NCBI GenBank assembly: GCA_046349915.1
Contig: JAXMBL010000005.1
Location: 620,001 to 684,000 of the forward strand
Direction: 5' to 3'
Source of the DNA: CAIXSC01 sp046349915
Lineage (GTDB): Bacteria; Planctomycetota; Planctomycetia; Pirellulales; Pirellulaceae
Length of the DNA stretch: 64,000 nucleotides
The translations under genes and the position numbers were made by a program. The notes below the pieces were generated by a model, which was not told where the DNA came from, did not search any database, and saw only the letters and a list, made by a program, of their open reading frames with translations. Each line of letters starts with the position of its first letter. The first letter of the stretch is position 1. Of the stretch, positions 17,799-28,145 are shown in pieces.

Positions 17799-18458
17799 AT
17801 GGACGATCAATTCGAAGAACCATCCCTAGACCAGCTAGGCGAGTCGTTGGATGACCCCCGGTTTTCCATGTTGCGTGGACTATCGAACGGAGAGGAACGT
17901 GCCTATGTCGAGTTCTGGCGCCGTTATGGCGATCGTTTGCGAGCCCTAGCGGATGCCCGACTGCCGGCTTACTTGCAAAATCGGTTGGAGGCGGACGATG
18001 TCGTCCAGTCCGCCTGCCGATCGTTCTTTCGCCGAGTCACTGGCGGAGAGCTCACACTCAGCGACTCAGAGAACCTATGGCGTCTTCTCTGCGCGATGAC
18101 CTTGAACAAGGTACGGATGCAGATTCGTTACCACATGCGTCAACGGCGGTCTCCGCGACGCGAAGTTCCACTGGAGACGCCGGCCGAGTCGTCTACGGCT
18201 CCGAACATCCAACCGGCCGCGGCCGCCTCCACGCCCGAAGAACTGGCCATGTTCGCGGAACAACTAGAGCAGTTGATGTCCGCCCTGTCTGACGAGGAGC
18301 GGCGGATGGTCGAGCTGAAACTCCAGGATTACTCCGGCGAGGAAATCGCCTCGCGTCTTAACTGCTCCGAACGGACCGTGCGCCGGCTTCTCCAACGAGT
18401 GCGAGATCGCTGGCAAACGTATCTTCGAGAATCTTTGGGAGCAGATCCCGCATCGTGA
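17799..18458 (+). CDS. ECF-family RNA polymerase sigma factor
   Basis: A 219-residue sigma factor. Region 2 is ERAYVEFWRRYGDRLRALADARLP through LEADDVVQSACRSFFRRV, a long variable linker is rich in Pro/Ala (about 125-150), and region 4 is LMSALSDEERRMVELKLQDYSGEEIASRLNCSERTVRRLLQRVRDRW with a helix-turn-helix. Planctomycetes carry many such ECF factors paired with Ser/Thr kinases. Here the giant kinase starts 35 bp downstream on the same strand, so the kinase is the likely upstream signal. There is no anti-sigma gene next to it. Confidence 0.9.
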   Translation: MDDQFEEPSLDQLGESLDDPRFSMLRGLSNGEERAYVEFWRRYGDRLRALADARLPAYLQNRLEADDVVQSACRSFFRRVTGGELTLSDSENLWRLLCAMTLNKVRMQIRYHMRQRRSPRREVPLETPAESSTAPNIQPAAAASTPEELAMFAEQLEQLMSALSDEERRMVELKLQDYSGEEIASRLNCSERTVRRLLQRVRDRWQTYLRESLGADPAS

Positions 18459-18493
18459 TGCAAAGGCACAAGTAATCAGACGAGGGCGTCCGA

Positions 18494-21400
18494 ATGGATT
18501 ACCTGAGCTTATCGGAACACATTCACGAGGGCATTCGACGCGAGTTCGAAGCCGACTGGATTGCTAACCAAGCGCGACCGCTTCGCGACTACCTGCCAGC
18601 CGCGACCGATATTGGTTATCTTCCGACACTGGTCGAATTGGTGTGCATTGAGATCGAATTTCTTGGGCGACGCCAAGCATCGCGACACTCGCCTGATCCC
18701 CAGAAACCTCTGTTTCTCCTCGAGCCGTATCTGAGGGAGTTTCCCGAACTGGCGAACGTCTCATTGCTGAGACGACTGGTTCGCGAAGAGTGGCTCGTGC
18801 GAACAGCCATGGGTGAACATCCCACGGTTGCGGAATTGCGAGCCAGGTTTCCGCAGCTCGCGTCGGTCGAGGATATCGAGCTCTGCCCGAGCGGCGTTGA
18901 AGCTATTGAACGCAGCCGTCGGCAGTCAACCTCGCCGCCGCCGGAAGATCAGGTCGCCACACAAGATTTCGTTCCACGCCCAGAACTCGCCGCCAACGAC
19001 CCGACACTCACATTCTGCGTCCGTGATGCAGACGGCGCAATGAGCATCCCCGCAGCAAGTCGGACGCAGGCAGCGAGTCTTAGGGAGTTCGCCGACGGCA
19101 CGCGCGTGGCGGGACGTTATCAACTAGATCGGGAACTCGGGCGAGGCGGAATGGGGCGGGTTCTCTTGGCGCATGATACGCGTCTCGATCGTCCAGTTGC
19201 GCTCAAAGTCATGCTTTCTCCCTCGCCGTCGCGCGACATGGAGGAATACCGCGTGTGGCAAGAGATGTTTGCCGAGGAGGCGCGCTTGGGGGCCGGTCTC
19301 CTGCATCCAGCAATTGCCACCGTATTCGACTATGGTTTCCATAACGGGCTGCCTTTTGCCGTATTCGAGTACATTGGCGGACTTTCGTTGCGCGACTTGA
19401 TACGGCGCCGCGCCCCGCTGCCGCTCGAGGATGTACGTCGAATCGTGGCGCCCTTGGCCCAGGGCTTGGACTTCGCGCATCAACGGCGCGTCGTCCATCG
19501 AGATTTAAAGCCGGAGAACATTCGGTCCACGGAGGACGAACAATTCAAGATTCTCGACCTGGGACTCGCCAAGCGATTTGACTTGAACGAGGACGATTGG
19601 CGTTTTGCGGGCACTCCCGCCTATGCGGCGCCCGAACAGGCGGCCGAGCAACCTTCCGACGGCCGCGCGGATCAGTATGCGTTGGGCCTGATCACTTATG
19701 AACTATTGACAGGGAAGCGTCCGTTTCATGCCGCTACGGTGCGGGAATACCTGAAGTTACACCAGCATGCGCAACCGCCCTCGCCCGCCGATGTTTCTCC
19801 TGGTTTGCCTAAAGACGTTTGCGCGGCCGTACTCCGCGCTCTCGCGAAAGATCCGCATCAACGCTTCGCCACCTGCGAAGACTTTGCAACGGCGATTGGC
19901 TGTCGACTGATGAGTCAAGCCGCCTTGCTGCCGACCTCGCTAGGCGAGCAAAGTGTACGCGTTGCGCGATCTTCCTTTTCAATCGACTGGAGCCAGGCTC
20001 GCCGCGGTGCGCACCTACTGTTGTTTCCCGATACCCTCTGGGTCTACCACCGTGGAGCAGTCCGCCGCTGGCCCTTAAAGCGCTTGGACGATGTACGCCG
20101 ATCCTTTCAGGGACATTCCCTACAGGTTACTTGGCGAGGCGACGAGGCGATCCAGAAAGAAGTATGGCATTTCCCCAGCAAGTCCATCTGCGCTCGCTGG
20201 GAAGAAGACCTCCGCGCCGCGTCACAGCAAGCAAAACTGACTGCCGCCGACGCCCCCGTGACACCCGCTCGTCCTCCACTCATGATTCTCAGCGGCCGTC
20301 CACACGTCGCCATGCAAATCCTCGGACAGATGGAATCGCGCCAGCCGACTCGCTGGCAGGCGACGGCGTCATTGTCGCTGCGAGCCGCTGCCGCCGGCGC
20401 TGACGCGGTTGTGGATTTGATCCAAGAGCGTTTATTTGGTCCACAGCGATCGGAGTACCGTTTAACGGCCCGACCTGTGAAGGTGTCCAGCGAGAGCGCC
20501 CTGGTCGAACTTGCGACTCGTTGGTCTGCGGAGCAAGTCGCACAGATCACAGCAGGCGCGGGTAAACTCGCGGGGATCGTGGCTAGCCTCTACGTGGGCC
20601 TGACTGCTTTGCCCAGGTTAGTGAACTGGGTTGTCGGAGCATCCCTGGGATGGCCGTCGATGATAATGGAATTGATCGGCGAATGGTCGCGCGGTCTAGG
20701 GGGCCCCTGGCTGATTTCACTCGCGGGGCTATTTCTCGTGATGGCGTTCTTGCGCATACTCAGGTGGCCGCAGTTGGCGGGCGTGGCGTCCTATGCCACG
20801 CGAATTGCGGCATTTGCGCCCGTGCTCGGGACGACGGCTTCCATGTGCTTCCTTGGACTGGCGCCAAGAGACTGGCATGGCCAGATTCAAGTACTGGCCG
20901 AATCCGCCGGACATCTGCTATTCGCGGTTTGGCTTTCGGATCTCGCACGTCAGCTAAGCGAGCTCGCTCGCCACACGCAGCACTTATTTGAATATCGTAG
21001 TGCTCCGCGCCGCAGAACGCTCGTCACGCGCTGCCTGTATGGCGTATCCACCGCCTTCGGTGCGACCGCGGCAGCGGTGACAGCCTGGCTTGCGTTCAAC
21101 ACACTCACGCATTCCGGCAGCACGCAGCTCTTGGCAGGCGCCATCGAACAACAATTCGCGCCGCTGCAGAACGCATTGGTAGAACGACAGTCGGTCGTTG
21201 GCACTCGTGAATCCAAGCTCCAGTTACTGTCTCAACTGACAGAGCAATCTCGCAGACAGAACGCCTTCCTGCCTGATTCCCAGTCGGAAGTCATGGTTCG
21301 CATCGTATCCATGCTTGCAGACCCCGACCCCAAAGTTCGCGAAGAAGCGTGTCACGCGCTCGCTCGCGTCCGCACGTTGCCAATCGACGCCGTGAATGCG

Positions 21401-24400
21401 CTCGCGGATCGGCTAAACGAGGACGCACCCGAAGTGCGTTCCGCAGCATTTAGGACGATTGAGACGACTTATCGGGATAATCGCCAAGCGATTTCACCAA
21501 CGCTGGCCACCGGTTTGAGGAGTCATCTATTGGTCTGTAAGCGGCCAGATCGCGCCCAAGTCCTGACCCTCCTGCAGAAGCTGGACCGCCAGTGGGCGAA
21601 TCAGCCGGAACTGTCGACTTTCGCGGAACAGCTCGAACAGGAATTGACCGATCAGGATCACCGTATCCGCCTAGGGGCCGCTGAATTGCTTGCTCAGCTC
21701 GGGACGGTCGGACGATCTTCAATACCGCGGCTCACGACTCTGCTTACTGACATCGACATGTCCGTCCGCATGACCGCCCGCCGTGCTCTAGATTCACTAG
21801 AACCTGCTTGGCAACAGTCCCAGGTGGGTCGAACCTATGCCGAAAATCTCCTCCAACAACTGAGCAACGGCGCCTGGGAGCAGAGAATCCAAGCGGCGGA
21901 ATCACTCTCCGTTCTTAATCATGAATGGCGTCGCCTCGAACCAGCTCGTCAGGCAATGCCTGCGCTGCTTGAGATGCTTGCGATCAGTGCTTCCCATCAG
22001 CAGCAGACAGTGGTCCGGATACTCGATAACATCGATGCCGACTGGAGAAAGACTCAAGACTGCAGCGGTAGTCTGGAGCAATTGATCGAACGATTGCGAT
22101 CCAACAAACCGGAAGAACGGGCAGCCGCCATCTCGGGAATGCAGATGCTGGGGACCGCAGCGTCCGCTGCCATCGGCCCGCTACTCGATCACTTTCTCGA
22201 AGTCGATCTGGACGGCAAGTTGAATGCTCTACTAGTGCTCGACGCAATCGACCCGCAGTGGAGTCGCTCGCCAGCCTTTATCACTCGCCTGGATAACGTC
22301 GCGAAAAGCGCGCGACAGGAAGTCCGGTCGCAGCGCGTAACCGCTGTCCGACTCTTGAGTCGCATGGACCCAGGTCAGTCGCAGTCCAACCATTTATTGG
22401 TCGAGCGTTTGGCTGACGAGGATTCCGCCGTGCGTCGAGAAGCTCGAGAAGCCTTAGTCCGTCGTGCAGACTCTGTTCACGACGAACTGTTGCCCGCCAT
22501 CCTCGCAGTGCTCCTCGTTAACTTCTCTAACCGGAGCGCCGACGAGACATTCGCAGTCTCTGCTTTGCTCGACCGAATCGACAAGGATTGGCGGTCGAAC
22601 TCCACCGCGGTTTCGACCCGCGAGAAGGCCGCCGTGCTGCTACAAAGCGACTCCGCGGAAGAACGACGCGTGGCAGTGAGCGCGCTGTCGGTATTTGGCG
22701 AGTCCGCGCGGTCATCGCTGCCCTCGCTACTACCGCTGTTGATGGATCGAGACACACGGACTCGCGAGGCGGCTCTGACGGCTGTCCAGCGAGTTGATCC
22801 GAAGTGGTCCGCCACTTCGGCCTTCCACGACCTGATACCGCATGTCGTTCAGCGGTTGGACGACGCAGATTTAGGCGTTCGGCGAGCGGCCTTGAGTTTA
22901 TTGGCTCAGAACCAAGGCCTAAATCACACGGGGAATATTTGGTGGGATACCTGGCAAACCTGGATGTTGGTGAGTTCTCCTCCAACGGTTGAAATGATTC
23001 GGTCCGTGGCCCGGAAGCTGGACGATCCCGACGTTCGCACGCGGGAGGCGGCTGCATCCGCATTGGGCCGACTGGGAACCGTTGCAAGTCCCGCGACGGC
23101 CTCGTTGGTGAAGCATCTTGCCGATGATGATGTGGAGGTTCGCCGTAGAGTGCGTTGGGCCCTATCACAACTTGGTCCTCAATGGCGACACGACCCTCAT
23201 CTGCCAAGCGTGTTGCCTCGTCTAGTCGAGTTGCTTGACGACCCTCAGCTCGAAAGACGCCTTGCCTCTTTGGATGCCTTGGACTTTCTGGGACCCGCGG
23301 CGGCCTCCAGCGCTATGCGAGTCGCCGCGGCCCTGGACGACCGCGATCCGCGCGTTCAGATGAAGGCCATCGAATGTCTGGGGAAGATCGGCCCACTTGC
23401 GGAACCTGCTTTGCCCGCGCTCGCCAAGAAGAGCATGAGCCCATCGCAACGCTTCGCTGCCGAGAAAGCCATGTCAGAGATTCGGGCAGACTGGCGACAG
23501 ATCTTGCCGCAGACCGATCTCGTGAACGCCTTGCGGGAATCGCTGCTGAAACAACCATCGCAGCGTTGGGAGGCGTTGAACCAGTTACGGACGCTAGGTG
23601 CTCATGCAGAGTCCGCAGTGTCCGAAGTCGCCCTGTTGCTGGTGGAACCCGACGAACGAGTACGGATCGCGGCCTGGGAGGCGCTCGAAGCCATTGATCC
23701 GCAGTGGAAATCCACCGCGGCGGGACAACAAGCGATGGAATCGATGGCAAAATCGCTATCAGGTTCTAACGCCAGTATTCAACTCACCAGCATCCAATGG
23801 CTACGACGTTTTGGGCAGCGAGCCGAGATCGCCCGCCCCACGCTGCTTTCACTCGCGTCACACTCCGACTCCCGACTGCGTGAAGCTGCGCTGCGGGCGA
23901 TAGGCGACGTATGTAAGCGGGACAAAGACGTGATCGAAACACTCGTTCGCTCGCTTCTGAACAATTCTTCCACAACTCGAGTCGCAGCCCTGGCATCTCT
24001 CGCCCAAATTGATCCGGCTTGGTACGACGATCCCCTGGCGAGTCCCGTGCTGGAGGGCTGGCGGACTCAATTAAGCGATAGCCGAGCGCCCCAGCGTCGA
24101 GACGCGATCGAGCGACTCCGGTCCCTGCCGGCCCCCCCCAAACGCATCATCGAGGATATGGGACGCGCTCTACATGACCAAGACTCGCAGGTGCGCATCG
24201 CGGCTCTCGCGGCACTGCAGCGATGGGGACCCGCAGCGAGCGCCGCGGAACGCGACCTTCTGCCCCTCCTAGACGATCAGACTCCTCACGTACGAGCCCT
24301 CGCTTATTCGGCGATTGAAGCGGTGAGTCCCAATTGGCGTCGACGCTCAGAGATTGCGGACTTGCAAAGTCGCGCTGTAAATCGCCTTCGAGATCCGTCC

Positions 24401-25417
24401 GCACAAGCTCGAATCGTCTCCGTCGAATTACTGGGACGGAGCACGCAAGGCGACCAGACGCAACGACTCAACTTGCTGCTGCCTTTTCTCGCGGATGAAG
24501 ACGAACAAGTTCATCACGCCATCGCGAATCTGCTGGCGCAAGACAAAACTCCTTGGCAGGAGCATGCGCAAGTCCCTCCTTTGGTGACGATTTGGCAAAC
24601 TCGACTCCGTGATCCTTCGGCGGCAGTTCGAGCTGGCGCGGCCCGAGCGCTCGGAGTCGCAGCACCCGCGTCAGCCGCGAGCCTTGATGATTTGATCGGG
24701 GCCGCGGCGGACGACGAGCCTGGAGTCCGACTAGCCGCCGTGAACGCCCTAGCAGCCTTTAAGAACAAACTGACTGATTACCCAGAAGCGAGGGACGCAC
24801 TGATCAATCGCCTTGCCGAGTCAGCCACCCTCCAAGCAGCCCAAACCATGCTCGATGCGTACTGGAAAGAGTGGCGGAGCGCCGACTCGGCGCGTCGGGT
24901 CGCGACTCAGCTCCGGGAGCAACTCGATTCAGAGGATCTCGCGACTCGACAAAGCGCGATCAGCGCCCTGGGAGTTCTTGGTCCAGCCGCTCAATCCGCC
25001 ATGGAACCTCTCCTGAAGCAGGCGGTCGATGCCCGACTGCACCCTCTGGTGTGGAGCACGCTGAATAAGATCGATCCCAATTGGAAGCAGTCGCCTCAGG
25101 CGCTTACTGGAATTCAGTGGTTAATAGGCGAGCTGACGGCAACAGAGTCATCCCGTCGCATCCTCGTCGTTCAGGCCCTCGGGCGCACCAATGAATCGGC
25201 GACGCCCGCGCTGCTGGCCGCTCTGAAAGATCCGGAAATTCGTGTGCGAGTCGCCGTCATCGAAGCGCTGGGCAACTTGGAATCCACCGACGCTCTTACG
25301 GCCCTGCGCGAACAGCTGCTCCTCCCGAGCACAAAGCGAGCAGCCGAATCCGCCATTCGGCGCATCGAATCCGCTCGTCGCAAACCGTCTCCAAGTCCGG
25401 TGGAAGCGCCGAAGTGA
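18494..25417 (+). CDS. Giant membrane Ser/Thr protein kinase with HEAT-repeat tail (2307 aa)
   Basis: Residues 1-200 are a kinase-linked N-terminal region seen in planctomycete sigma/kinase pairs. The kinase domain is at about 209-470: glycine loop LGRGGMGRV, Lys238 in VALKVM, HRDLKPEN with Asp337, DLG (355-357) in place of DFG, and GTPAYAAPEQ. A PH-like/YbjQ-like module follows (about 490-660), also present in the convergent kinase at 25475. Several hydrophobic segments lie at about 690-880. From about 930 to the end are roughly 30 or more HEAT-like units with the recurring pattern DxxxxVRxxAxxALxxL. The tail is likely a long solenoid for protein binding. It is one of the largest genes possible for this family. 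Ligand and targets are unknown. Confidence 0.88.
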   Translation: MDYLSLSEHIHEGIRREFEADWIANQARPLRDYLPAATDIGYLPTLVELVCIEIEFLGRRQASRHSPDPQKPLFLLEPYLREFPELANVSLLRRLVREEWLVRTAMGEHPTVAELRARFPQLASVEDIELCPSGVEAIERSRRQSTSPPPEDQVATQDFVPRPELAANDPTLTFCVRDADGAMSIPAASRTQAASLREFADGTRVAGRYQLDRELGRGGMGRVLLAHDTRLDRPVALKVMLSPSPSRDMEEYRVWQEMFAEEARLGAGLLHPAIATVFDYGFHNGLPFAVFEYIGGLSLRDLIRRRAPLPLEDVRRIVAPLAQGLDFAHQRRVVHRDLKPENIRSTEDEQFKILDLGLAKRFDLNEDDWRFAGTPAYAAPEQAAEQPSDGRADQYALGLITYELLTGKRPFHAATVREYLKLHQHAQPPSPADVSPGLPKDVCAAVLRALAKDPHQRFATCEDFATAIGCRLMSQAALLPTSLGEQSVRVARSSFSIDWSQARRGAHLLLFPDTLWVYHRGAVRRWPLKRLDDVRRSFQGHSLQVTWRGDEAIQKEVWHFPSKSICARWEEDLRAASQQAKLTAADAPVTPARPPLMILSGRPHVAMQILGQMESRQPTRWQATASLSLRAAAAGADAVVDLIQERLFGPQRSEYRLTARPVKVSSESALVELATRWSAEQVAQITAGAGKLAGIVASLYVGLTALPRLVNWVVGASLGWPSMIMELIGEWSRGLGGPWLISLAGLFLVMAFLRILRWPQLAGVASYATRIAAFAPVLGTTASMCFLGLAPRDWHGQIQVLAESAGHLLFAVWLSDLARQLSELARHTQHLFEYRSAPRRRTLVTRCLYGVSTAFGATAAAVTAWLAFNTLTHSGSTQLLAGAIEQQFAPLQNALVERQSVVGTRESKLQLLSQLTEQSRRQNAFLPDSQSEVMVRIVSMLADPDPKVREEACHALARVRTLPIDAVNALADRLNEDAPEVRSAAFRTIETTYRDNRQAISPTLATGLRSHLLVCKRPDRAQVLTLLQKLDRQWANQPELSTFAEQLEQELTDQDHRIRLGAAELLAQLGTVGRSSIPRLTTLLTDIDMSVRMTARRALDSLEPAWQQSQVGRTYAENLLQQLSNGAWEQRIQAAESLSVLNHEWRRLEPARQAMPALLEMLAISASHQQQTVVRILDNIDADWRKTQDCSGSLEQLIERLRSNKPEERAAAISGMQMLGTAASAAIGPLLDHFLEVDLDGKLNALLVLDAIDPQWSRSPAFITRLDNVAKSARQEVRSQRVTAVRLLSRMDPGQSQSNHLLVERLADEDSAVRREAREALVRRADSVHDELLPAILAVLLVNFSNRSADETFAVSALLDRIDKDWRSNSTAVSTREKAAVLLQSDSAEERRVAVSALSVFGESARSSLPSLLPLLMDRDTRTREAALTAVQRVDPKWSATSAFHDLIPHVVQRLDDADLGVRRAALSLLAQNQGLNHTGNIWWDTWQTWMLVSSPPTVEMIRSVARKLDDPDVRTREAAASALGRLGTVASPATASLVKHLADDDVEVRRRVRWALSQLGPQWRHDPHLPSVLPRLVELLDDPQLERRLASLDALDFLGPAAASSAMRVAAALDDRDPRVQMKAIECLGKIGPLAEPALPALAKKSMSPSQRFAAEKAMSEIRADWRQILPQTDLVNALRESLLKQPSQRWEALNQLRTLGAHAESAVSEVALLLVEPDERVRIAAWEALEAIDPQWKSTAAGQQAMESMAKSLSGSNASIQLTSIQWLRRFGQRAEIARPTLLSLASHSDSRLREAALRAIGDVCKRDKDVIETLVRSLLNNSSTTRVAALASLAQIDPAWYDDPLASPVLEGWRTQLSDSRAPQRRDAIERLRSLPAPPKRIIEDMGRALHDQDSQVRIAALAALQRWGPAASAAERDLLPLLDDQTPHVRALAYSAIEAVSPNWRRRSEIADLQSRAVNRLRDPSAQARIVSVELLGRSTQGDQTQRLNLLLPFLADEDEQVHHAIANLLAQDKTPWQEHAQVPPLVTIWQTRLRDPSAAVRAGAARALGVAAPASAASLDDLIGAAADDEPGVRLAAVNALAAFKNKLTDYPEARDALINRLAESATLQAAQTMLDAYWKEWRSADSARRVATQLREQLDSEDLATRQSAISALGVLGPAAQSAMEPLLKQAVDARLHPLVWSTLNKIDPNWKQSPQALTGIQWLIGELTATESSRRILVVQALGRTNESATPALLAALKDPEIRVRVAVIEALGNLESTDALTALREQLLLPSTKRAAESAIRRIESARRKPSPSPVEAPK

Positions 25418-25474
25418 CGCCGCGAGCCTCGCGTATCAAGGCGTCTCGAATGAAGCCAATCGCTTTGTCGACTC

Positions 25475-27829
25475 TTAGAACTGGTCGAGTTGCATTCCCG
25501 ATAAGAGTCTGTCTACTACATGGAGCACTGCCCAGACAGACAGTATCGCGTAAAGCAGCACCTGTATTCGGGTAAGACTCGTCGTGATGATTTCCTCGGA
25601 TCCCTTGATCCTCTGCTCTGCATCGCCGACTTCTCCATGCTCAAGAATGAGGCTACGAAAGCGACTATCCAACTGATCGCATCCGACAGCCATTTGATAC
25701 AAGAAGGGCACGAGGAGAATCTGGAGTGGGTTTAACCCGGCAGCGAGTAAGCGAAATAGCAGCGTAGGGCCTTCGGACGCCAATCCCTCATTAATGTACA
25801 TGGCAGGCCAAGCGCAAACAGCCGTGGACAGCGTCCCCAAACCCCAGGTAATGGCCGCGAGTCTCAGGGATCCCAACTCCCGCGGTTCCTCTCGCCACAC
25901 GAGAAAGCCCGTCAGCAGCGCCGGCCAAGCCCACTGCACCAAGCTGGTCCAGAGGAGCAGGGAGCGAGAAACCTGATACACGCTTGCCAGGATAAAGCTC
26001 TGCGCGATTAAGACGATGGCGATCGCCAGAAAGAACCACGCCCAGCGCTGGCCAAATGCTTGGATATCGCTTCCGAGTTTCTGAGCGTGCAGTTCGCGCA
26101 GCCCCTGCGGAGCTACGATCTGCTGCGCCGTTCCTGACCAACGGAATCCGCCTGTATCATTCGAGTCGCGACGCCCCTCGACTTGAGCGACCACGTTGGC
26201 GCTCAAAGAAGCGGCTCGCAGCTCCAAATGTCGACGCGTTGACTCCTTTCCTTTACCTGTGACAGCGAGTGGTCCGAGCACGATCGAGGGAACATTCAGA
26301 CGTTGGGCCAGCAGAAAAACCTGCTGTCGACTCACTGGCTCATCCATCCGGCCGGAAACGACTTTCCCCGCGAGTTGCCGCAATGCTTGATCGATTTCCG
26401 AGGCGAATCGGTTGCAAGCGATGCGCGACCCGAAGTGTACTCGTCGCTCGAAATGTTCATCTTGAATGCGAAACGTGATTCGCAGACTCTTACCCAACCA
26501 AATCGGACAGACAGATACCAGTAATCCAAGCGGGTACTTCTCGATCTGTCCTGCGGTATGACGCCAAAGCGCGGCGTCGTCGAGACCAACGGCGCCGCGG
26601 CTGCTTTCAAGTCTTAGCCAGTTACCCAACTCCCAAGTCTCGGAATAAATCCTCCATGCTGACTCTGCTTGGCAGTCCGTGAGATACCGGCCCCCCAACG
26701 CCAGTGCAAACTCCCGGCAGGTTGAAAACCGTTCCGTCCGCTGCTTGCTCAACCCCTTCTGCAACGCGAGCCATACATTAGCGGGAAACCCCGGCAGCCA
26801 ATTTCGCGGGTCGGGCACGGAGTCCTCACGGTGCATCCTCAGCAACTCCCACGGATTAGGCGAGTAGAAGGGACGACGCCCCGTCAGCAACTCATAAAGT
26901 ATGACAGCGAACGAATACTGATCCGACCGACCATCAAGTGCTTCCTCGCTCGCTTGTTCGGTTGAAGCGTAGGCGGGAGTTCCCGCGAATCGGTATTCGC
27001 TACTGCGTCGGTTACTCCTTGCCAGCCCAAAGTCCAAGATCTTGAAGTCGCCGCTTCTCGTCAGCAGGATGTTCTCGGGCTTTAGATCGCAGTGCATAAT
27101 CCGGCGCTGGTGAGCGTGATCGAGTGATTGCGCGACGTGGGCGGCGAATAACAAGGCCTCCGCGAGCGGCCAACGAGCACGGCGCTGGAGCAGTTCGCGC
27201 AGGTTTTCCCCCTCCAGATACTCGAGCACAGCGAATCCCCACCCCTCGTGAGTGCCCCAGTCGTACACCTGTGCGATACCGGCATGAGCGAGGCTGGCGC
27301 CTAACCTAGCCTCTTCGCGCAACAAAGCATCGAGTCGCTGTTGGCCGTTTGCGCTCGCTTGATGCGACTTCGGACTGATCACCTTGACAGCAACCTGACG
27401 ACGAAGTCGCTGATCGTAGGCCAAGAACACCTTTCCCATACCGCCTTGACCAAGTGCGCTTTGCAAGACGTAGCGATCCGCCAGTCTTACGCCAGACTGA
27501 AAATCGGGCGTTGCGGCCGCCTTGGTCAAAACATCGGCCTCAACGCAGAGACCCTCGCGAGTCAGATTGAGTGATGGCAAATAATCCTGAGTGGTCGCGG
27601 ACCCAGGAGATAAGCTTGCCGCGGAGGCGACTGATTCAACCTCCGATGACAATTGCACAATGCGTTCTTGAGGAGCAGCCGGCGGCGGGTTGGCGGATAA
27701 GGCCGGTTCTGCTGATACCCTGGCAGACGGTGATGGCTTCCATCCACAGTCCGGACAACGACTCTCCCGAGGCAACATCAGTTGTCCGCAAAGTAAACAT
27801 TTCCGCGCGTGGGAGGACGGCCGGGGCAT
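25475..27829 (-). CDS. Membrane Ser/Thr protein kinase with N-terminal zinc ribbon and atypical HCD loop
   Basis: A 784-residue protein. Residues 11-28 form a CxxC...CxxC zinc ribbon (CLLC, CPDC). The kinase domain is at about 120-385: LGQGGMGKV, VAVKVI, catalytic loop IMHCDLKPENIL with Cys247 replacing the usual HRD Arg, DFG at 266-268, and GTPAYASTEQ replacing the APE motif. Asp248 and the VAVK Lys are retained, so catalysis remains possible. Then comes the module shared with the giant kinase (ITFRIQDEHFERRVHFGSR, IVLGPLAVTG, LRAASLSANVVAQVE) and several membrane segments (about residues 600-700 and the C-terminus). Convergent with the giant kinase, 57 bp apart. The shared module indicates a common ancestor and perhaps a common ligand. 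Confidence 0.85.
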   Translation of the reverse strand: MPRPSSHARKCLLCGQLMLPRESRCPDCGWKPSPSARVSAEPALSANPPPAAPQERIVQLSSEVESVASAASLSPGSATTQDYLPSLNLTREGLCVEADVLTKAAATPDFQSGVRLADRYVLQSALGQGGMGKVFLAYDQRLRRQVAVKVISPKSHQASANGQQRLDALLREEARLGASLAHAGIAQVYDWGTHEGWGFAVLEYLEGENLRELLQRRARWPLAEALLFAAHVAQSLDHAHQRRIMHCDLKPENILLTRSGDFKILDFGLARSNRRSSEYRFAGTPAYASTEQASEEALDGRSDQYSFAVILYELLTGRRPFYSPNPWELLRMHREDSVPDPRNWLPGFPANVWLALQKGLSKQRTERFSTCREFALALGGRYLTDCQAESAWRIYSETWELGNWLRLESSRGAVGLDDAALWRHTAGQIEKYPLGLLVSVCPIWLGKSLRITFRIQDEHFERRVHFGSRIACNRFASEIDQALRQLAGKVVSGRMDEPVSRQQVFLLAQRLNVPSIVLGPLAVTGKGKESTRRHLELRAASLSANVVAQVEGRRDSNDTGGFRWSGTAQQIVAPQGLRELHAQKLGSDIQAFGQRWAWFFLAIAIVLIAQSFILASVYQVSRSLLLWTSLVQWAWPALLTGFLVWREEPRELGSLRLAAITWGLGTLSTAVCAWPAMYINEGLASEGPTLLFRLLAAGLNPLQILLVPFLYQMAVGCDQLDSRFRSLILEHGEVGDAEQRIKGSEEIITTSLTRIQVLLYAILSVWAVLHVVDRLLSGMQLDQF

Positions 27830-28145
27830 GACACATCCAGGAATAAGAATCCCCGAGTTTCAATTGGGTCGATTCTCCGGCATCACGATTCGAAAGGCAA
27901 TCGGGAGAATGGGGCCGCTCAGCGCGCGGGCGCGTCAAAGAGCGCGCGCAATGAGCGCCGCATCCCATCTACACATTTTCTGGCAGCTTCACTCACTTCT
28001 CAGTTCTGTTCCGTGCCCTTGCGTGTCGTTCTGGGGCCAACCTCCGCCAAAATCCGCGGCCTCCCCTGCCCCGTCGGACGCGGCATGCAACTTGCATCCG
28101 TGTCCTCTTGGTGTATTGGCCCCTAGCGTTGGGAGGGTGATTACC
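27830..28145. other. 316-bp divergent spacer between kinase and CBS gene
   Basis: No ORF with support. It contains a GC-rich dyad around 27918-27960 (alternating CGCG/GCGC blocks) and a good Shine-Dalgarno (GGGAGG, about 28131-28136) for the CBS gene. Promoters for both flanking genes should lie here but none is readable with confidence. Confidence 0.5.
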
